This document shows, piece by piece, positions 8,450 to 16,715 of a stretch of 64,000 bases of DNA. Position numbers and translations under genes: made by a program. The notes under the pieces were generated by a model. It was not told the origin of the DNA. It saw nothing but the letters and a program-made list of their open reading frames with translations, and made no database searches. Each line of letters opens with the position of its first letter. Position 1 is the first letter of the stretch. The stretch spans positions 1 to 64,000 of the forward strand of contig CAYWMP010000006.1 in the NCBI GenBank assembly GCA_964459445.1, given 5' to 3'. Origin of the DNA: CAYWMP01 sp964459445 (GTDB lineage: Bacteria; Desulfobacterota; DSM-4660; Desulfatiglandales; HGW-15).

Positions 8450-9592
8450 TTAACCGAACAGAGCCAATACCTGCTGCGGCGCCATATTTGCCTGGGCAAG
8501 CATGGCAGTACCGGCCTGGAGCAGGATCTGGTTCTTGGTGAAGTCACTCATCTCGGAGGCCATATCCACGTCGCGGATGACGGACTCGGCAGCCTGCACG
8601 TTCTCAACGGTTGTCGCCAAGTTGGCACCGGCATAGGACAACCTATTGACATAGGCGCCGATTTCGGCACGGCTGGCGTTCAGGAGATCGATAGCGGCGT
8701 CAATTGAGTTCAAGGCGGCTTGCGATGCGCTGGCAGTCCCCATGGATATACTATTGATATTGAGGTCTGTCGTCTGCATACCGTCGATAGAAATGGTAAG
8801 CTGGTTGTTGGTGTTATTGATGGCACCGACCTGGAACGTAGACTGACCGTTCGTTCCTGCTGTGATGTCGCCTGCGGCACTCTGACCACTGATATTCGTG
8901 CTCAGGTTGTTGTTGACCTTCAGGCTGAGACCCAGAGAACTGAAAGTGACCGTGCTTGTCGATCCAGCAGAGGGCAATGAATAAGCGAAGGCGGTCTCTA
9001 CGCCCATGGTTGTACCGTTTGTGTCAAAGGACGTGATCTGGATATTCCTGTCAGAGCCGGCCGTATCGTCCACATTCAGTTTATAGGTATAACCGGCCTT
9101 CATTCCGGTCAAACTGTTAAAACCGTTCCCTGCGGTGATGCCAGCACCCGTCGCATTAACGGTGATGCCATAGGTGCCCTGAATCAATGTACTGTCACCA
9201 TAGGTTGTAGAATTGGCGATACGATCGATTTCAGAAAGGACCGCACTTGCCTCATTATTAATGGCTGAGAGGTTGTCAGCTGCGTTCGCAGAAGACGCCT
9301 GGGTGGCCAGCTCTTTAAGCCTTGTGAGCATGTTACCGATCTGGTCGGAGGCACCCTCAGCAACCTGGAGAAGGGCCGTTGCCTCAGAGGTATTTCTTGT
9401 GGCGACCCTGAAAGAAGCAATATCTGCCCGGAAACTCTGAGAAACAGCAAGACCGGCGGCGTCGTCAGCAGCTACGTTGATCCTGAAACCGGATGACAGT
9501 CTGTTCAATGACTTAGCCATTTTTGCGTCGGACAGGGACAAATTGCGATGTGCGTTCATCGCGGAAATGTTATTTTGAATTCTTAATCCCAT
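8450..9592 (-). CDS. fliC: Flagellin
   Basis: A 380-residue flagellin. The N-terminal D0/D1 region (MGLRIQNNISAMNAHRNL, LNRLSSGFRINVAADDAAGL) and the C-terminal D1/D0 region (SRAEIGAYVNRL, ending QQVLALFG) are canonical. The surface-exposed middle (~140-290) is short and rich in Ser, Thr, Asn and Gly, offering many sites for O-linked modification. The start is the ATG at 9592 with AAGGAGG 8 bases upstream; a longer in-frame start at 9640 would add a non-flagellin leader. A sigma-28 promoter at 9772-9799 and a strong terminator bracket it as a single-gene unit. It is the only flagellin seen here. Confidence 0.97.
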   Translation of the reverse strand: MGLRIQNNISAMNAHRNLSLSDAKMAKSLNRLSSGFRINVAADDAAGLAVSQSFRADIASFRVATRNTSEATALLQVAEGASDQIGNMLTRLKELATQASSANAADNLSAINNEASAVLSEIDRIANSTTYGDSTLIQGTYGITVNATGAGITAGNGFNSLTGMKAGYTYKLNVDDTAGSDRNIQITSFDTNGTTMGVETAFAYSLPSAGSTSTVTFSSLGLSLKVNNNLSTNISGQSAAGDITAGTNGQSTFQVGAINNTNNQLTISIDGMQTTDLNINSISMGTASASQAALNSIDAAIDLLNASRAEIGAYVNRLSYAGANLATTVENVQAAESVIRDVDMASEMSDFTKNQILLQAGTAMLAQANMAPQQVLALFG

Positions 9593-9661
9593 TGTTAAAT
9601 CCTCCTTGATTTTTTGTTTTTTCTTTGGGCTGGGAGCCATGGGTGATTTGCTCTCAGCAGT

Positions 9662-9740
9662 TTTGGCATCCTTGCCAAATGATTAGAGTTTATAATTGAA
9701 GGCCGTTTGGCCGTAATTCCGAAATCCTTTCACCTCCTTT
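9662..9740 (-). promoter_or_regulatory. Structured flagellin 5' leader with a stand-alone Shine-Dalgarno sequence
   Basis: The predicted flagellin leader is about 170 bases. It holds AAAGGAGGTGAAAGG at 9726-9740, a full anti-16S match with no start codon at usable distance. It also has two inverted repeats: GGCC-gttt-GGCC (9701-9712) and TTTGGCA-tcct-TGCCAAA (9662-9679). The true flagellin ribosome site is separate, just before 9592. A ribosome standby site or regulatory RNA fold is possible. Confidence 0.45.
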
Positions 9741-9771
9741 CGTAAGTCGGCTCTTATTTCATTCACCCTCT

Positions 9772-9799
9772 ATATCGGAAACGGGCGGACAAAACTTTA
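9772..9799 (-). promoter_or_regulatory. Sigma-28 promoter for flagellin
   Basis: The minus strand reads TAAAGTTT (perfect FliA -35), 12 bases, TCCGATAT (six of eight to GCCGATAA). It lies about 180 bases upstream of the flagellin start. Confidence 0.8.
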
Positions 9800-9904
9800 A
9801 GGTTTTTCTCTTCTGCCCGAGGGTTGAAGATAATATTAAATGCAGAGATCCGCCAAATTATGCAACTAACTGATATTAATATGGATACAAGGCGTACAGG
9901 TTCT

Positions 9905-9920
9905 TGGCATAGTTCCTGCT
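9905..9920 (+). promoter_or_regulatory. Sigma-54-type promoter for the TPR-sulfotransferase/OGT pair
   Basis: TGGCATAGTTCCTGCT has GG and GC at the required 12-base register of a -24/-12 promoter, and one mismatch in the TTGC half. It lies about 100 bases upstream of the first gene of the plus-strand pair and diverges from the flagellin sigma-28 promoter. Confidence 0.6.
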
Positions 9921-10022
9921 ATCTAATTTAACGGTCGATTCCGTCAACTATTGTGTCTGATTTTGAATGCCTCAAGACATCCGGCGGGAGGTTATTGGGC
10001 TACGTTTTTTAGGGGGCTGCAT

Positions 10023-12044
10023 TTGTTTAGAGGTACACCAGATATTGAAAACGAACTGGCAGGAGCCCTTCAATTTCACCAATCAGGGCAACTGGACAGG
10101 GCCAAAGGGATTTACGAGAGCATCATAAAGAGAAATCCGAATCATTCCGATGCATTGCATCTATTGGGGGTTCTTTTTCATCAAAAAGGCGATCATGCCT
10201 TTGCAGCGGCACTCATCAAACTTGCAATCCGAAACAGGCCTCAAATCCCAGCCTTTTACGACAACCTAGGGACGATCCTAAGGGCACAAGGATGGCCAAA
10301 GAAAGCAATCAGTTGTCACAAAAAGGCCTTAAGTCTTAATCCGGATTATTTCGAATCCTATTTCAACATCGGCAATGCCTATCAGGATCTGGGAGAAACC
10401 GGGGAGGCCATAGGGTTCTATGAAAAGGCCCTGTCAGTAAAGCCCGACCATGAACAGGTCTATTTCAACTTGGGAAATGCCTTTCTGAAAGAGGAAAAGC
10501 TTGATAAAGCGATTTCATGTTATCGAGAGATGATCAATCTGAAACCTGATTATGCTGAGGCGTGGTTCAATCTTGGAAATGCCCATCAGGCCCGGGGGGA
10601 CTTGGAAGAGGCAGTTGCTTGTTTTAAAAAAAGCCTCAACTTTCATCCGGGGAATCCTGAGGTCTATATGAATATGGGTAATGTATGTCAAGCGGTCGAC
10701 AATTCAAAGGAAGCCCTTTCTTGTTATCAAAGGGCATTGGAATTAAGGCCTGATTACGCAGAAGCCCATTACAATAGGGCCATTGCATTCAATGATCTGG
10801 GGGACACGACCAGGGCCATCTCAAGCTACCAAAAGGCCATAGCGTTGAATCCCACCTATTATGAAGCATTCATGAATTTGGGCGAGACGCTGAAGTCACT
10901 GGGGAGGGTTGAGGAAGGCGAGAAAAACTATCAGCAGCTTCTGTTGATAAAGCCCGGTTCAATAGACGCATATTTCGGCTTGTCGGAATTGGGAAAGTTG
11001 AATGCGGATAGGGAAATGGTCGCATCTCTTAAGGCCATAAAACTTGAAGGGCTTGCGGCCAAAGAAAAAATGCTATTGCAGTACACGCTCGGAAAAATGC
11101 TGGAAAAAATGGGTGATTATGACAAAGCTTTTAATCATTTCCATCTTGCCAACAGGTATCGCGAGGAATGGAAAGGAGAGGTTTTCGATTTTCAGGATTA
11201 CGAAGGAAAAATTCAGCATTTGATGAATACTTTCGATGTTGAATTCTTTGAAAGCCGGAGGCATTTTGGGGTGGGTTCCGAGCTACCCGTGTTTATTGTC
11301 GGCATGCCGCGCTCGGGAACGACCCTGGTGGAACAAATCCTTGCGAGTCATCCCCTTGTCTATGGGGCCGGTGAATTAACCTATATCAGAGAGCTGGAGC
11401 AGGATCTCCTAGCGAGAGCTCAAGTAGGGACGATCGGTCAAATCACCGAAGGCTTTGATTCCTTCTCATCCCGGTCTTTTGCGGAGCAGTATCTGGAAAG
11501 GATTCGATCTGCCAATGGGGATGTCAGCCGTATTACCGACAAACTGCCGGGCAATTTTGAATATCTCTGGCTCATCTCTCTCATGTTTCCAAAGGCCAAG
11601 ATTATCCACTGTGTTCGGGATCCCATGGACACCTGTTTGTCCTGTTTCTTTACCCATTTCTCCACAGGCCATGCCTACAAGAACGATCTTAAAAACCTGG
11701 GTTTGGTTTATGGTCTTTATCGTGAGCTGATGAACCATTGGCATAAGGTATTGCCGATTTCCATTCTGGATGTGAATTACGAAGATATGGTCGATAACCA
11801 TTCAGACACCAGCCGGAGGGTTGTTGAATTCTGCGGTTTGAACTGGGATGACGGGTGTCTTGAGTTTTTTAGGAACCGGAGACACATCAATACGGCCAGT
11901 GCCGTCCAGGTGAGGCAGAGGATATATAAAACATCAGTAAAACGATGGGAAAAATACAAAAGACACCTGACACCCCTTATTGAAGGGCTCGGTGACGCCC
12001 ATTGGGGAGCGATTCGACCAAAGACCGGACAGCCCCTTGGATAA
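10023..12044 (+). CDS. TPR-sulfotransferase fusion
   Basis: About 673 residues. Residues ~10-320 are eight or nine TPR units with the 34-residue spacing (YFNLGNAFLKEEKLDKAISC and similar). Residues ~420-665 are a PAPS-dependent sulfotransferase: the 5'-phosphosulfate loop is VGMPRSGTTLVEQ (~424-433) and the 3'-phosphate motif is CVRDPMDTCLS (~530). The start chosen is the TTG at 10023, preceded by AGGGGG; an upstream TTG at 9951 would add 24 residues without family similarity. It is followed after 16 bases by a TPR-GT41 gene, so the two probably act on the same acceptor, a peptide or its glycan. No signal peptide, so cytoplasmic. The acceptor is unknown; nearby flagellin is the obvious candidate. 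Confidence 0.9.
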   Translation: MFRGTPDIENELAGALQFHQSGQLDRAKGIYESIIKRNPNHSDALHLLGVLFHQKGDHAFAAALIKLAIRNRPQIPAFYDNLGTILRAQGWPKKAISCHKKALSLNPDYFESYFNIGNAYQDLGETGEAIGFYEKALSVKPDHEQVYFNLGNAFLKEEKLDKAISCYREMINLKPDYAEAWFNLGNAHQARGDLEEAVACFKKSLNFHPGNPEVYMNMGNVCQAVDNSKEALSCYQRALELRPDYAEAHYNRAIAFNDLGDTTRAISSYQKAIALNPTYYEAFMNLGETLKSLGRVEEGEKNYQQLLLIKPGSIDAYFGLSELGKLNADREMVASLKAIKLEGLAAKEKMLLQYTLGKMLEKMGDYDKAFNHFHLANRYREEWKGEVFDFQDYEGKIQHLMNTFDVEFFESRRHFGVGSELPVFIVGMPRSGTTLVEQILASHPLVYGAGELTYIRELEQDLLARAQVGTIGQITEGFDSFSSRSFAEQYLERIRSANGDVSRITDKLPGNFEYLWLISLMFPKAKIIHCVRDPMDTCLSCFFTHFSTGHAYKNDLKNLGLVYGLYRELMNHWHKVLPISILDVNYEDMVDNHSDTSRRVVEFCGLNWDDGCLEFFRNRRHINTASAVQVRQRIYKTSVKRWEKYKRHLTPLIEGLGDAHWGAIRPKTGQPLG

Positions 12045-12060
12045 GGGAATAGGTCAATAA

Positions 12061-14289
12061 ATGCCATCGCAGCATCAAAACTCAAAAGAACTGCTCAAGG
12101 TCGCAATTGAATACCATTTGCATGGAAATCTGCCACAGGCCCTTTCTTGTTACATGGGTATCGTAGAACTTGAACCTCACAATGCAAAGGCCCTTAACAA
12201 TATTGGTGTCATTCACCTAGCCCAAAATGACAGCAAAAGGGCTATCCAATTTCTAAGAAAATCCATTCAAGCCGATAGGAGCTTTCCCGACGCCCTTAAT
12301 AATCTGGCAACGGCCCTAAAAAATCAATGGCGGTATAAAGAGGCCCTGGAAGCCCTTAAACAGGCGATTTCATTGAAACCCGATTTCGGTAGCGCCTATT
12401 TCAACCTGGGGAATACCTATCGAGAGATGGGCAATTACGAGGAGGCCATTAGCACCTTTAATCGAGCTGCTTCCCTGAATCCCGATGACCCAGAAGTCCA
12501 AAACAGCCTGGGGTCCACATTGTTTCTGTCGGGACGGTTACAGGAGGCTAAAGGGGTTTTAATAAAGTCCCTGAGCGCAAAGCCGGCTTATGCTCCGACT
12601 TTTTACAATCTAGGGCTCCTGTTGATGGAAGAGGGGGATTTTGAGGAATCGATCCGGGCCTTTTTGTCTGCAACCGAGATCATGCCCGGCTTTTCCGACG
12701 CCTACCTTAACTTAGGCAACATTATGGAACGACAAGGCCGGGCCAAAGAGGCCATAGAATATTTTATAAAGGCCGTCGAGACAAACCCCCAGTCCGCCAA
12801 TGCCTATTATAATCTGGGGCTTGCCTATGAAAGGGAAGGTGATTTGGACTGCGTCCTCCAAACGCAAGAATCGGCTATGGAGGCCTGTGCCGATTCGGTT
12901 CAGACATGGGTGGGCGGCGCGAGGGTCTTTATGAAGATCGCTGATTGGAATAAGGCTTCTCCCTTTCTGGAAAAGCTTCTTGAGCATCATTTCACGGATG
13001 CGGAAAATGGGCTACTTTCAAACGCCTTGATCATGTTTCACTCCATGCCCCTTCAGGATGAGACCGATTTGAAAAAGAAGCATTTTCTCTGGGGGGACCA
13101 TGCCTTGGAGCAAACAAAACGCCTTCTGCCCAAAGAAAACATCGATATGAACCCAACCCGTTTCAATACTCGCAGGATTCGAATCGGATATGTGTCTCCT
13201 GACTTCTGCAGGCATTCCGTCGGCTGGTTCATAAAGCAGATTGTTGAGGCCCATGACAAGGATGGTTTTGAGATTTATTGCTATGCCACAAGCGAACGCC
13301 AGGACGATGTGACCCAGGAGATTGAAAGGCAAGCGGCATGCTTTAGAAAAGTATTCCATTTAAATACAAAGGAGTTTGCCGGGAAGATCTATGACGATCA
13401 TATTCAGATCCTCTTCGATCTGGCCGGGCATACGCGGGGGGCCAGACTCGATGTATTTGCCGCGCGTCCTGCGCCGGTGCAAGTCACGGGTCTGGGATAT
13501 CCCAATGGCACCGGACTCAAAACCGTGGATTATCGAATCACGGATCACCATGCGGAGACTTCTTCATCCCTGGGCCGATATCGTGAAAACATTGTGTCAA
13601 TGTCTCGGTGTTTCATGCCTCTCGGCCCTCTGGAGGCAAGCAATGGGGAACTCAAAAGGTCGGATCTAGGACTGCCCGATGACGCCGTTGTCCTGGTCTC
13701 ATTCAACCGTGCCGAGAAACTGAGACCTGAGGTCTTGGCTCTATGGAATCGCGTTCTTAAGGGGTGTGGCAATGCTGTTTTGGCGATTGGATGCGGGCAC
13801 ATCAATCGAGGGGATCTTCGCGCCAACATACTGTCCCATTTTTCAGCTGAAACGAACAAAAGTCGTGTGTTCTTTTTGGGGCGGGCACCGAGTGAGGAAA
13901 AGCACCGCGCAAGATATCGAATGGTGGATCTGGCTCTGGATACTTTCCCCTATTCGGGAACGACCACAAGCTACGAGGCCTTGAGAATGGGGGTTCCGGT
14001 CTTGACTTTGGTGGGAGAACGCCATGCGCAGAGGACGACCTATAGCATGCTCAAACACTTGAAGGTGTCCGAAACCGTAGCCTATTCTGAGGATGAATAC
14101 CTGAGAATAGCGATCAACCTGATCGAAAATCCGGGGCGATTGAAGAAGATAGGTAGGAACCTCGGAAAAAGCTTCAGGGACAGGGAAATCATGAGCCCAG
14201 AGGCCTACACGCTTGAGCTTGAAGAGGCTTATCGTATCATGTGGAGGCGCTTTTTGAAAAATGAGAAACCCAGCGGGATTTCATTTTGA
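12061..14289 (+). CDS. TPR-GT41 O-linked GlcNAc transferase-like glycosyltransferase
   Basis: A 742-residue protein with TPR units over residues ~5-290 and a SPINDLY/OGT-type GT41 catalytic domain over ~370-735. GT41 signatures are RIGYVSPDFCRHSVGWF, LFDLAGHTRGARLDVFA, YPNGTGLKTVDYRITD and DTFPYSGTTTSYEALRMGVP. Family members move a sugar from a nucleotide sugar to Ser/Thr of proteins in the cytoplasm, with the TPR superhelix choosing substrate. It lies 16 bases after the TPR-sulfotransferase, in one operon. It is the only unfused GT41 of the three in the window. Confidence 0.93.
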   Translation: MPSQHQNSKELLKVAIEYHLHGNLPQALSCYMGIVELEPHNAKALNNIGVIHLAQNDSKRAIQFLRKSIQADRSFPDALNNLATALKNQWRYKEALEALKQAISLKPDFGSAYFNLGNTYREMGNYEEAISTFNRAASLNPDDPEVQNSLGSTLFLSGRLQEAKGVLIKSLSAKPAYAPTFYNLGLLLMEEGDFEESIRAFLSATEIMPGFSDAYLNLGNIMERQGRAKEAIEYFIKAVETNPQSANAYYNLGLAYEREGDLDCVLQTQESAMEACADSVQTWVGGARVFMKIADWNKASPFLEKLLEHHFTDAENGLLSNALIMFHSMPLQDETDLKKKHFLWGDHALEQTKRLLPKENIDMNPTRFNTRRIRIGYVSPDFCRHSVGWFIKQIVEAHDKDGFEIYCYATSERQDDVTQEIERQAACFRKVFHLNTKEFAGKIYDDHIQILFDLAGHTRGARLDVFAARPAPVQVTGLGYPNGTGLKTVDYRITDHHAETSSSLGRYRENIVSMSRCFMPLGPLEASNGELKRSDLGLPDDAVVLVSFNRAEKLRPEVLALWNRVLKGCGNAVLAIGCGHINRGDLRANILSHFSAETNKSRVFFLGRAPSEEKHRARYRMVDLALDTFPYSGTTTSYEALRMGVPVLTLVGERHAQRTTYSMLKHLKVSETVAYSEDEYLRIAINLIENPGRLKKIGRNLGKSFRDREIMSPEAYTLELEEAYRIMWRRFLKNEKPSGISF

Positions 14290-14320
14290 AGGATTAACGC
14301 GATCGGCGTGAACGGGCGCC

Positions 14321-15229
14321 TTAGGCCGTTTTCTGCCGCATTCTTTCAAAGGCTTTTTGCCAGTTGTCGTTTATGTCCGTTACAGGAAGCAGAGAGCCGG
14401 CAATCGTTACATCCTTTGGTACGCAGAGAATATTTGCCTCCGGATGCAAATCCGCAAAGACATTATGGGGATTGTTGAAAAAATTCCGGGGATTGAAATA
14501 CCCCGCAATCTGCCAGAAGGCCCTGTAACCGATCCCAAAGACCGTCTCGATGATTTTCGCGGAATATTCCAATGCGTTGTTTTCAATAAATAGAGCGGGC
14601 CTCAGCCGTTTGATTGTCTCTCTGGCGCCTTCCAGGGCCTCGACCTCCATACCCTCCACGTCCATCTTGATAAGCCTGCACCGGGAAAGCCCAAGGTCGT
14701 CGAGGGGGATAATGGCCACTTCGTCGCCGTGGTTATGGGTCATCATGTTCATGGACCCGAAGTTCTGTTCCTTGGAAAGATCCAGGGGGGGCACCTTTGC
14801 GGCGCTTTTTTCTCGACCCAAACCCATCTGAAAACATCTCACATTGATAAAATGGTTCAATGCCACGTTGGCACAGAGTTGATGGTAGACGATGCGTTGG
14901 GGCTCAAAGGCAAACACGAATCCTTGAGGGCCCACCTTCCTGGCAAAGGCGATGGTGTGGGTTCCGATGTTGGCCCCCATATCGACAACCGTATCGCCGG
15001 GTTGAAGCAATTGCTCGATAATTTTGAGCTCTGCATCCGCCCATTCGCCGTAGAGATCAAGGGATTTCCCAATAAGCACATCGTTCCTGTTGTATAGCAT
15101 CAGCCCGTACTTACACCGCTTAACACACATGCAGTCGTTTTCTAAAAGGGGCGGTCCTTGAGGAACTGATTCTGCGGAAAGCCTTGAAAGGGCCTTCAAT
15201 GGTTGATTTTCATGGGATGAATGGATCAT
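14321..15229 (-). CDS. FkbM family methyltransferase
   Basis: 302 residues. A class I SAM-dependent methyltransferase of the FkbM family: motif I VVDMGANIGTHTIAFA, motif II AFEPQRIVYHQLCANV, and the family hallmark LIKMDVEGMEVEALEGA. FkbM enzymes usually O-methylate sugars or polyketides. The start overlaps the stop of the upstream TPR frame by ATGA, a sign of translational coupling. It is the last gene of the long minus-strand block that begins near 35379 and it converges on the GT41 gene. Confidence 0.92.
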   Translation of the reverse strand: MIHSSHENQPLKALSRLSAESVPQGPPLLENDCMCVKRCKYGLMLYNRNDVLIGKSLDLYGEWADAELKIIEQLLQPGDTVVDMGANIGTHTIAFARKVGPQGFVFAFEPQRIVYHQLCANVALNHFINVRCFQMGLGREKSAAKVPPLDLSKEQNFGSMNMMTHNHGDEVAIIPLDDLGLSRCRLIKMDVEGMEVEALEGARETIKRLRPALFIENNALEYSAKIIETVFGIGYRAFWQIAGYFNPRNFFNNPHNVFADLHPEANILCVPKDVTIAGSLLPVTDINDNWQKAFERMRQKTA

Positions 15230-15903
15230 TGTGTGGTGCTCAAGGAACTAAGTTCCTCGGTGATTTCCCTATCATTTGGAAAGCGTTGCAGATAGGATGA
15301 ATAAATGGCTTTTGCGTCCTGTTGGTGATCCAGTTCAACAAATAGGCGTCCGCAATTAAGAACGGTAGTCGGATCATCCGGTGCGATTTTCAAAGCCTTT
15401 GAAAATTGCTCAATGGCATCCTGGATTCTTCCCATATGGGCATATAAAACCCCGAGGTTGTTGTGGGCTGTGGCGAAACGGGAATCTTTTTTAAGGGCAT
15501 TTTTGAAGGCCTCCAGAGCTCCATCCATATCACCCTCCTCAAAGAGTTTTTCACCCCGTTGATTCAGGTCCTCTGCAGTTTCGGGCGTCTCAAGCCTATA
15601 ATGATTTCCGTCCCCGTTCAGATCCCCATGCATGGATGTTTTGTCATGCGCCCCATCAATACCCGTTTCAGGCCTTTCGGCGATTTGTTTGAATTGACGG
15701 GAACAAAAACAATCCCATTCTTCATCCAGATGGATAGGGTATTGCGGCGTACCACTGGATTCAATTTCTTTAGTATGCCGTTTTCTGACAAGGAAGGTAT
15801 GGTCTGACGTGAGGATGTCCTTTTCTTCCAATCCAAAGGAAAAATCCGAGAAAATGGTCCGGACTTTTGAAAGATTGCGATTCAGAGACCGGATATAGGG
15901 CAA
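15226..15903 (-). CDS. TPR tail of a glycosyltransferase (frameshifted from 15770-16714)
   Basis: This 225-codon frame begins with ~50 residues (PYIRSLNRNLSKVRTIFSDF and on) that continue the upstream glycosyltransferase, then a low-complexity linker and three TPR units (~115-215, e.g. AHNNLGVLYAHMGRIQDAIE). Its first codon (TTG at 15903) is inside the glycosyltransferase gene and has no ribosome site. The two frames join cleanly if one T is removed from the TTTCTT stretch near 15908-15913. The likely product is one ~540-residue GT-TPR protein. It could also be a truly split gene. Confidence 0.7.
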   Translation of the reverse strand: MPYIRSLNRNLSKVRTIFSDFSFGLEEKDILTSDHTFLVRKRHTKEIESSGTPQYPIHLDEEWDCFCSRQFKQIAERPETGIDGAHDKTSMHGDLNGDGNHYRLETPETAEDLNQRGEKLFEEGDMDGALEAFKNALKKDSRFATAHNNLGVLYAHMGRIQDAIEQFSKALKIAPDDPTTVLNCGRLFVELDHQQDAKAIYSSYLQRFPNDREITEELSSLSTTQ

Positions 15904-16714
15904 GAAACAGAGTCAGAATTTCTTCGGTCAGGGGATGAAAATGCACCGCTGGCAGGATGAGGTCAGGGTGTGCAAAGCGAAGCCCGTGAAAATGGTAGAA
16001 TATGAGGGGTTTATCATCAACAAAGACTAAGCCATTTTCGTTTTTTATAAATCGGTACTGAAAGTGGTTCCAGGGTGCAACGCCTCCTCCTATATGTTGG
16101 AGCACATGGACTTTTTTAAACCGTACCGGCCAATCATTGAGATAGAGTTGATCGCCATATTTGCCTTCTTCAAAGGTCTCAAAACACCATTCTATACATC
16201 GTTCTCGCCACCATTTGAGTGCTTCTAGGCCTTTGGAATCATTTCTGAAACTGAGGAGCCCGACATTGTATTTGCCGAATTGTTCCAGGTGCATGAGGGT
16301 AGGGGAGAACCGGTGTTCATGAATCAATACGGCGTTATTCCCGAATTCCTCAAAAATTGGATCAGGCGAAGAGAAAAAAAAGAGATCCGCATCAAGGTAG
16401 GTTAGGGTATCTATGTTCGGATTGTCTTCGAGGATTTTCAGGATGATGGTCGGAGTGGTTGTCCAGTAGTATTCCACAAGGGATCGATTGTGTTTGGCCG
16501 CGAGCAATGTCGAATCCCCCTGTTCGATTAAGTGCATTGGGATTGTGGTGACATGGGGAAGTTCGAGCCGTGTCAGGAGCGCTCGGGTGATCTCGTCCAT
16601 GCACACCACGAAGAGCTCGTAGTCTTGATTTTCGTGCTCATTCAGGGATTCGATGAGGGCCAGGCCCTTGACGAGATAATTCCGATCAAAATAGGTGCAA
16701 TAGTATCGTTTCAT
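15770..16714 (-). CDS. Glycosyltransferase (GT-A fold, GT8-like), frameshifted at the 3' end
   Basis: About 314 codons from the ATG at 16714, of which ~265 are genuine. The N-terminus (RYYCTYFDRNYLVKGLALIE) and the metal-binding DxD-like motif (LTYLDADLFFF, ~100) mark a nucleotide-sugar transferase of the GT-A fold, and HFHGLR is a conserved C-terminal motif. After ILTLFL the frame goes out of register and ends in ~40 unrelated residues. The start directly follows the DegT stop codon (one base between). It is the third step of a tight SDR-DegT-GT-FkbM series, so it probably transfers the sugar made by the first two. Confidence 0.82.
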   Translation of the reverse strand: MKRYYCTYFDRNYLVKGLALIESLNEHENQDYELFVVCMDEITRALLTRLELPHVTTIPMHLIEQGDSTLLAAKHNRSLVEYYWTTTPTIILKILEDNPNIDTLTYLDADLFFFSSPDPIFEEFGNNAVLIHEHRFSPTLMHLEQFGKYNVGLLSFRNDSKGLEALKWWRERCIEWCFETFEEGKYGDQLYLNDWPVRFKKVHVLQHIGGGVAPWNHFQYRFIKNENGLVFVDDKPLIFYHFHGLRFAHPDLILPAVHFHPLTEEILTLFLALYPVSESQSFKSPDHFLGFFLWIGRKGHPHVRPYLPCQKTAY

Positions 16715-16715
16715 T

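Noticed and set aside
9951..10022. Longer N-terminus of the TPR-sulfotransferase
   Set aside because: The added 24 residues have no family similarity; the TTG at 10023 has a good ribosome site.
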